This document shows positions 59,850 to 64,000 of a DNA stretch of 64,000 nt, piece after piece; the stretch's first letter is position 1, and every line of letters starts with the position of its first letter. A program made the translations under genes and the position numbers. Location: the NCBI RefSeq assembly GCF_000003815.2, contig NC_049996.1:8763310-8827309 (forward strand), read 5' to 3'. Origin of the DNA: Branchiostoma floridae (Eukaryota; Chordata; Leptocardii; Amphioxiformes; Branchiostomatidae). Under the pieces are notes generated by a model. The model made no database searches, was not told the origin of the DNA, and saw nothing but the letters and a program-made list of their open reading frames with translations.

Positions 59850-60260
59850 ACTTACAGCAGAATGACGGCCAGAACGATGTCCATGGCTAAACTCTTCACG
59901 CGTGCAGTTTTCCGGCGGCGCTCTGAGGAAAAGTGTCGAACACGTCGTCCTGCCTGCCAGATCGCGGGGTCTCCAACTGCTGCCGCGCACACGACATGGT
60001 CAAAACTGCCTCCCGGGATTATAATTACAGACGCCGCGGTCCCCGGAAGTTCTCGGCCAGCCCGCCCCGTGAGAGTTTTCCCGCGCTCCTGGAGTTTTCT
60101 GCTGGCATTCTGGGGGACAGGCTGAGGGGAGGGGGGCGTCGGTCGGGGCACAGACGTGTTTTACATGACTGATGATGAGTCGGGCCGTGACGTCAGAGAT
60201 ACCGACACCAGATAGGACCCCAGCCCCGGAAGCAAGGACGATTTCAGCACGTCTCACGGC
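59850..60260 (-). promoter_or_regulatory. GC-rich, CpG-dense stretch upstream of Wnt6
   Basis: About 400 bases with clear GC and CpG enrichment in an AT-rich neighbourhood, directly upstream (minus-strand sense) of the candidate exon at 59856-59884. It has the look of a CpG-rich promoter but no core promoter motif was recognised. Confidence 0.3.
59856..59884 (-). CDS. Candidate short 5' coding exon, in phase with Wnt6 exon 2
   Basis: A Kozak-perfect ATG (GCCATGGAC) at 59884-59882 opens MDIVLAVIL plus CT, followed at once by a strong donor GTAAGT (59855-59850). The peptide start is hydrophobic, like the beginning of a signal peptide. The exon ends in phase 2, the phase accepted by Wnt6 exon 2 (52199), which would give MDIVLAVILLAVGSPLVMD. 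It sits at the edge of a GC-rich stretch (59.85-60.25 kb). It could be an alternative Wnt6 first exon, the first exon of another gene, or chance; no other exon of a third Wnt was recognised downstream. Confidence 0.3.
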
Positions 60261-62342
60261 ACAGGAAACTCACCTTGGACAGACACCATTGTCAGACGAC
60301 AGGTGGTCGTTTTCCCGCCATTTTTCTTCTTTGGTTGCATGGCACATGGTCGCTTTGTTGACAAAGACGCTCCATTCCTACCAAGGACAATTACATAATG
60401 TCATTTATCCTACCAAGAAATATAGAACTTCTATAGCTTTTTCCCCACATATTCGTCAGCTTAAAATATACATGTAAACAAATGAATAAAACGCTTCAAC
60501 AGGACAGAAACTCATGTACCACTCAATCGCTATACTGGGTAGATGATCTTTTTCATTAGTTGGGGATTGTTTGCAGATAGATGCACGAAAATGATTAGAG
60601 TTGCGATCAAACAGAAATGTTACAATTTTGCGGTCAAGTAGGAAATTAGTTGTCAAGATCGCGTTCTTTTCTTTTGTTGTCCTTCGGTTTATTGATAACA
60701 TTTTCTACCTGCCGCATTGCGTGTGTTCAATACCATACGAAAAGACCAGGTTGGGTACTTTTTCAAGCATGTCTGATGATTTGAATCTTTGAGAAATAAC
60801 CGTCATTTTACTTGTTCAAATCTCGTAATGTCACGCGAGAAGTTCACCACATCCGTGGCAACTCGTGGCAACTGCTATCCGGAGCGCTAAACTTCGCATC
60901 TTGTACCAACATTTGTGTTGCGTTTTCTATAGGCTCTTTATAGAAGTCTGCATTCTTATCTGAAAACCTTTCCGGTAAAAAACGGTCCTTTTTCCCTCCA
61001 TTGTACATCTATAGAATACTTTCGACTTCTTGTCCACAAAGAAAGTGCTTCAACTATACAAAATCAACTTAAAAACACTCTGTGAACATAAGCAATGGCA
61101 CCGCAATAGTAAACTTTGACTTTTCTTCTGGTAATCCCACCACAGCAAACAAAACCGAGCGGTGAGCTTTCTTGTGTGAATGCCTCTGACAAGTCAATGG
61201 ACTTCTCGCCGCTGCAGGATTGTTCTTACCCTCAAACGCGTTGGCAGAAGGGCGGCAAAATGGCGGTGGGCCTGCCCCCTTTCCTCTCGGTCCGCCGCGC
61301 TCTCCTCGGTGAGAGTACAGACGGCCGGACAGTCAAAGCAGGAACGCTGCAACGGGCACGAAGCAGCTTTATTTTTTAGCACGGGGATTGCTGAAAGGTC
61401 AAGCGTTAATAACGTCATGAAAAACTGACCAAACTTTCTCGGGAAAAGAAACTGGAGAAAGAGATGTCCTTATTTGCTCAAGATACACGGAAACTTTGTA
61501 AAAGATTCAAACGTTATAAAAAGACTAAGAAATTTTACTGTCATTGCTAAAACAGCATTTAAGGACCCCCCGTTAATACCTGATTGTGAACATGAACGGA
61601 CTGTTAAATAAAATTGTTCTTTTCTTTCTTTATTCTAAATTTGAAAGGATTCTTCAACCGCAAAGGCAAGCACTCCGTGCATCAATGAAGGAAAGCTTTT
61701 GGACTTTTTATCTTAGATTTAATGAATGAAACTTTTGCCATGCACAATATCACTTATGTTTTTCATTCGACTTAAGGCAAGCTTCGTGCAAGTCGTTGGT
61801 GAAGCTGAAAAACGTTATTACTTGAGGTTTTCCATACGCCTATAGAAAGTCGTGCCTTTCTCCCAGTCACGTTCATTTTACGAGTCTCTGAGACTTTTAG
61901 CATATCACGACAACCTTCACTTCTATAGCTAGCTACTGTCTTGTTGAGCTTTTTCGCAGCTTAGTAGTCTCACCAATTGCAATGCAAAAATACCGTTTCC
62001 CAAGCCATGTCATTAACATCGACGTGCAGTATGAGCTAACGATCGTTTTCCAAGACTAGACTTTCGACATGTGCTGGTTTCTGTCGCACCGCAGTCGCAT
62101 TCGTCGTATGCAGTCGTACGATTTTAAAATGTGTCAGAAATTTTCAAGCAGGCAGGCTGTTGACAGAAACAACTGCCGACAGGGATCTAAGACACCCTTT
62201 TGTGTATATAAGAACAATTAATTCTGTATGATATATGCACGATTGTCCCAAGGATGCTTTCTGTTTGAGATCGCACGGCGATCGTGGGACCTATATGACC
62301 GAGCTCTACAATATCCATGCCGCAATGATAAGAACATTGGTT

Positions 62343-62552
62343 ATACCCCTGTCACATTATCCACGATCGGCGATATCTAAGATCGACAGAGGGTTGCGCG
62401 TATTTTTCACCTAAAAACCGTCCCTGTCACATATAAGCCATACTTCGTACTTTGTACAATTGTTGTGCAATAAAGTTAGTATTATAAGCGAGGCTCGGGC
62501 CATCGCCGCAGAATCGTCGTCCGATCGATTTTCGCCAAATGTGACAGGGGTA
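62343..62552. mobile_element. Inverted-repeat element with ACCCCTGTCACAT ends
   Basis: TACCCCTGTCACATT near 62344 pairs with AATGTGACAGGGGTA ending at 62552, about 200 bp apart. The right end belongs to the first unit of the tandem duplication at 62456-62744. Confidence 0.5.
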
Positions 62553-62744
62553 TTAGATCGCTTCCTCTCCCAAGGGTGCGACCTACTCATTGCCGACTCT
62601 ACACAATTGTTGTGCAATAAAGTTATTATTTTAAGCGAGGCTCGGGCGATCGATGCAGAATCGTCGTCGGATCGATTTTCGCCAAATGTGACAGTGGTAT
62701 TAGATCGCTTCCTCTCCCAAGGTGCGACCTACATCATTGCCCGG
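62456..62744. repeat. Two-copy 147-bp tandem duplication
   Basis: ACAATTGTTGTGCAATAAAG starts at 62456 and at 62603. The copies share AAGCGAGGCTCGGGC, GCAGAATCGTCGTC, GATCGATTTTCGCCAAATGT and TATTAGATCGCTTCCTCTCC with only a few differences. Confidence 0.92.
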
Positions 62745-63714
62745 GGTTAGAGGTCGGCAGGTCGGCACAAACGGTATTATCTCTGCCAGCTTAGCGCCTT
62801 TCACGGCGTTGTTTTGTTGGCGGCGCGGCAGGGACACATCAGACACTGGCGACGGAAGGTGACGCATACTTCTCATGTTTTCCCGCGCAGGTGACCCGAG
62901 GGGTGGTTCATTTCTGTTTTTAGAACCACCTTCTTTCCCTAAACCAGGGAATTCTTTCCAGTTCGTCTGGAGAAATCGCTGCAGTATTTTGTACAGCACC
63001 CGTATTCGTGACCTTTTCTCGTACAGCAAGGCTAATATGAGAAAGTAGAATCTATGATTAGTCAAATCATACACCCGCCTCCTTTCAATTAATAACGGTT
63101 GGTCCCCTCAAGGTGTGTGGTACAAGGCGATCCATCGCGTGAGGGGACAGGCATGACATGTATGTGGGGGGTTGGATACATATATCGGTTCCGCTCTTAT
63201 GACGACAAGCACGGCATACGGGATGGGGGGTAGGGGCTGCGATTTTGATCAACCTGTCAAGGATTTTCTAAAAGAATCAAAGTTTGGTGGACTTCTTTCC
63301 TCAATGTTCGATTCCTACATTTTCCACATGTTGTGCATATTCGGAGTTTGATAATCCAGCGATGTGCCCTATCTTTTCTATATCAGAAACATCTCCCTTT
63401 TGGTGATATGCGATGACGATTCAGGGCTTAGGTTTGCACGAGGAGCATTATCTACTACAGTAGTATATGCTGTCTACTTTGAAGCGCCGCCTTGCACATT
63501 GTATTGGTACGACAGGGTACTTCAATCAGCAAATGTGTGTAGACCTGGTACAGAAATGACCTGTAGATCCTTAATTGATGATTGATGTAGATAAATTAGA
63601 GATAAAATAATAGTCAAAGGCGCAAACATAAAAGGATGAGAACCGAAAATAATGATGATTTTTCTTTGTGTACTGATCATTGTTAGCTTTACACTTAGGA
63701 TGCATGTTCGTCAC

Positions 63715-64000
63715 TGTGTGGATGGTGTTCAACACCAGGGACAGGTATGTTTGTGTGTGTGTGTGGATATTGTTCATCACCAAGGGCATGTATCAACCTG
63801 TGTGTATATGGTGTTCAGCATCAGGGACAGGTATGTTTGCCTGTGGGTGGATGTTATTCAGCACCAGGGACAGGTGTGTTTACCTGTGTGTGGATGGTGT
63901 TCAGCACAAGGGACAGGTGTTTTTACTTGTCTATTTATGGTGTTGAGCACCATGGACAGGTGTGTTTACCTGTCTATTTATGGTGTTGAGCACCAGGGAC
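63715..64000. repeat. 43-bp minisatellite running off the window
   Basis: The word CA(C/T)CA(G/A)GG(G)ACAGG and its neighbours recur with anchors at 63732, 63777, 63818, 63861, 63904, 63947 and 63990. The last four intervals are 43 bases each. Units contain TGTTCAGCACCAGGGACAGG and TGTTTACCTGT. The array continues past base 64000. Confidence 0.93.

Larger units (their letters stand above)
60261..63714. other. Non-genic right flank
   Basis: No recognised gene. Apart from the inverted repeat and duplication at 62343-62744, nothing was identified. No Wnt10 exon was seen. Confidence 0.4.

Noticed and set aside
59856-59884. Reading this exon as the start of Wnt10
   Set aside because: Wnt10 is the expected neighbour, but no Wnt10 motif was found between here and Wnt6 or to the right edge, so the name is not supported.

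Overview
This is a window of animal nuclear DNA holding two Wnt ligand genes, Wnt1 and Wnt6, both on the minus strand, in a matrix of non-coding DNA rich in miniature transposable elements and tandem arrays. The genes have small exons separated by kilobase introns with GT/AG splice sites, so it is eukaryotic; prokaryotic feature types (operons, ribosome binding sites, CRISPR) do not apply. The Wnt1/Wnt6 pairing, a Wnt6 without the vertebrate collagen-like insert, and the abundance of palindromic MITEs beginning TAGCCTGGGTACCATC suggest an invertebrate deuterostome, most likely amphioxus (Branchiostoma). The genus is my inference from recall of such repeats, not a database result.

Layout. 1-10.5 kb: no gene; two assembly gaps (1573-1672, 7838-8502), a CA microsatellite, an AGTGT pentamer array and fold-back elements. 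10.5-13.2 kb: a satellite of ~320-bp units, one of them split by a tRNA-derived SINE. 14.5-22.2 kb: Wnt1, four coding exons, 376 residues predicted. 22.2-39.7 kb: intergenic, crowded with MITEs, duplications and a minisatellite that contains the end of a MITE. 39.7-54.0 kb: Wnt6, four coding exons, 343 residues predicted; its second intron carries three unrelated tandem arrays and its third carries two MITEs. 54-64 kb: no complete gene; an unassigned 64-codon ORF just upstream of Wnt6, a GC-rich stretch near 60 kb with a possible extra 5' exon, and a 43-bp minisatellite running off the right edge.

Both genes encode secreted, lipid-modified, cysteine-rich ligands for Frizzled/LRP receptors. 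Their introns interrupt the protein at the same three places and in the same phases (2, 1, 0), as expected of neighbours made by ancient tandem duplication. Transcription order here is Wnt6 then Wnt1, head to tail. No Wnt9 or Wnt10 exon was recognised in the flanks.

The most striking non-genic finding is a family of tiny insertions of only 20-38 bp. Each is little more than two inverted arms (CAAGGAGG...CCTCCTTG), and eight of the ten copies are flanked by a perfect 7-bp direct repeat. They look like mobile elements reduced to their two ends.
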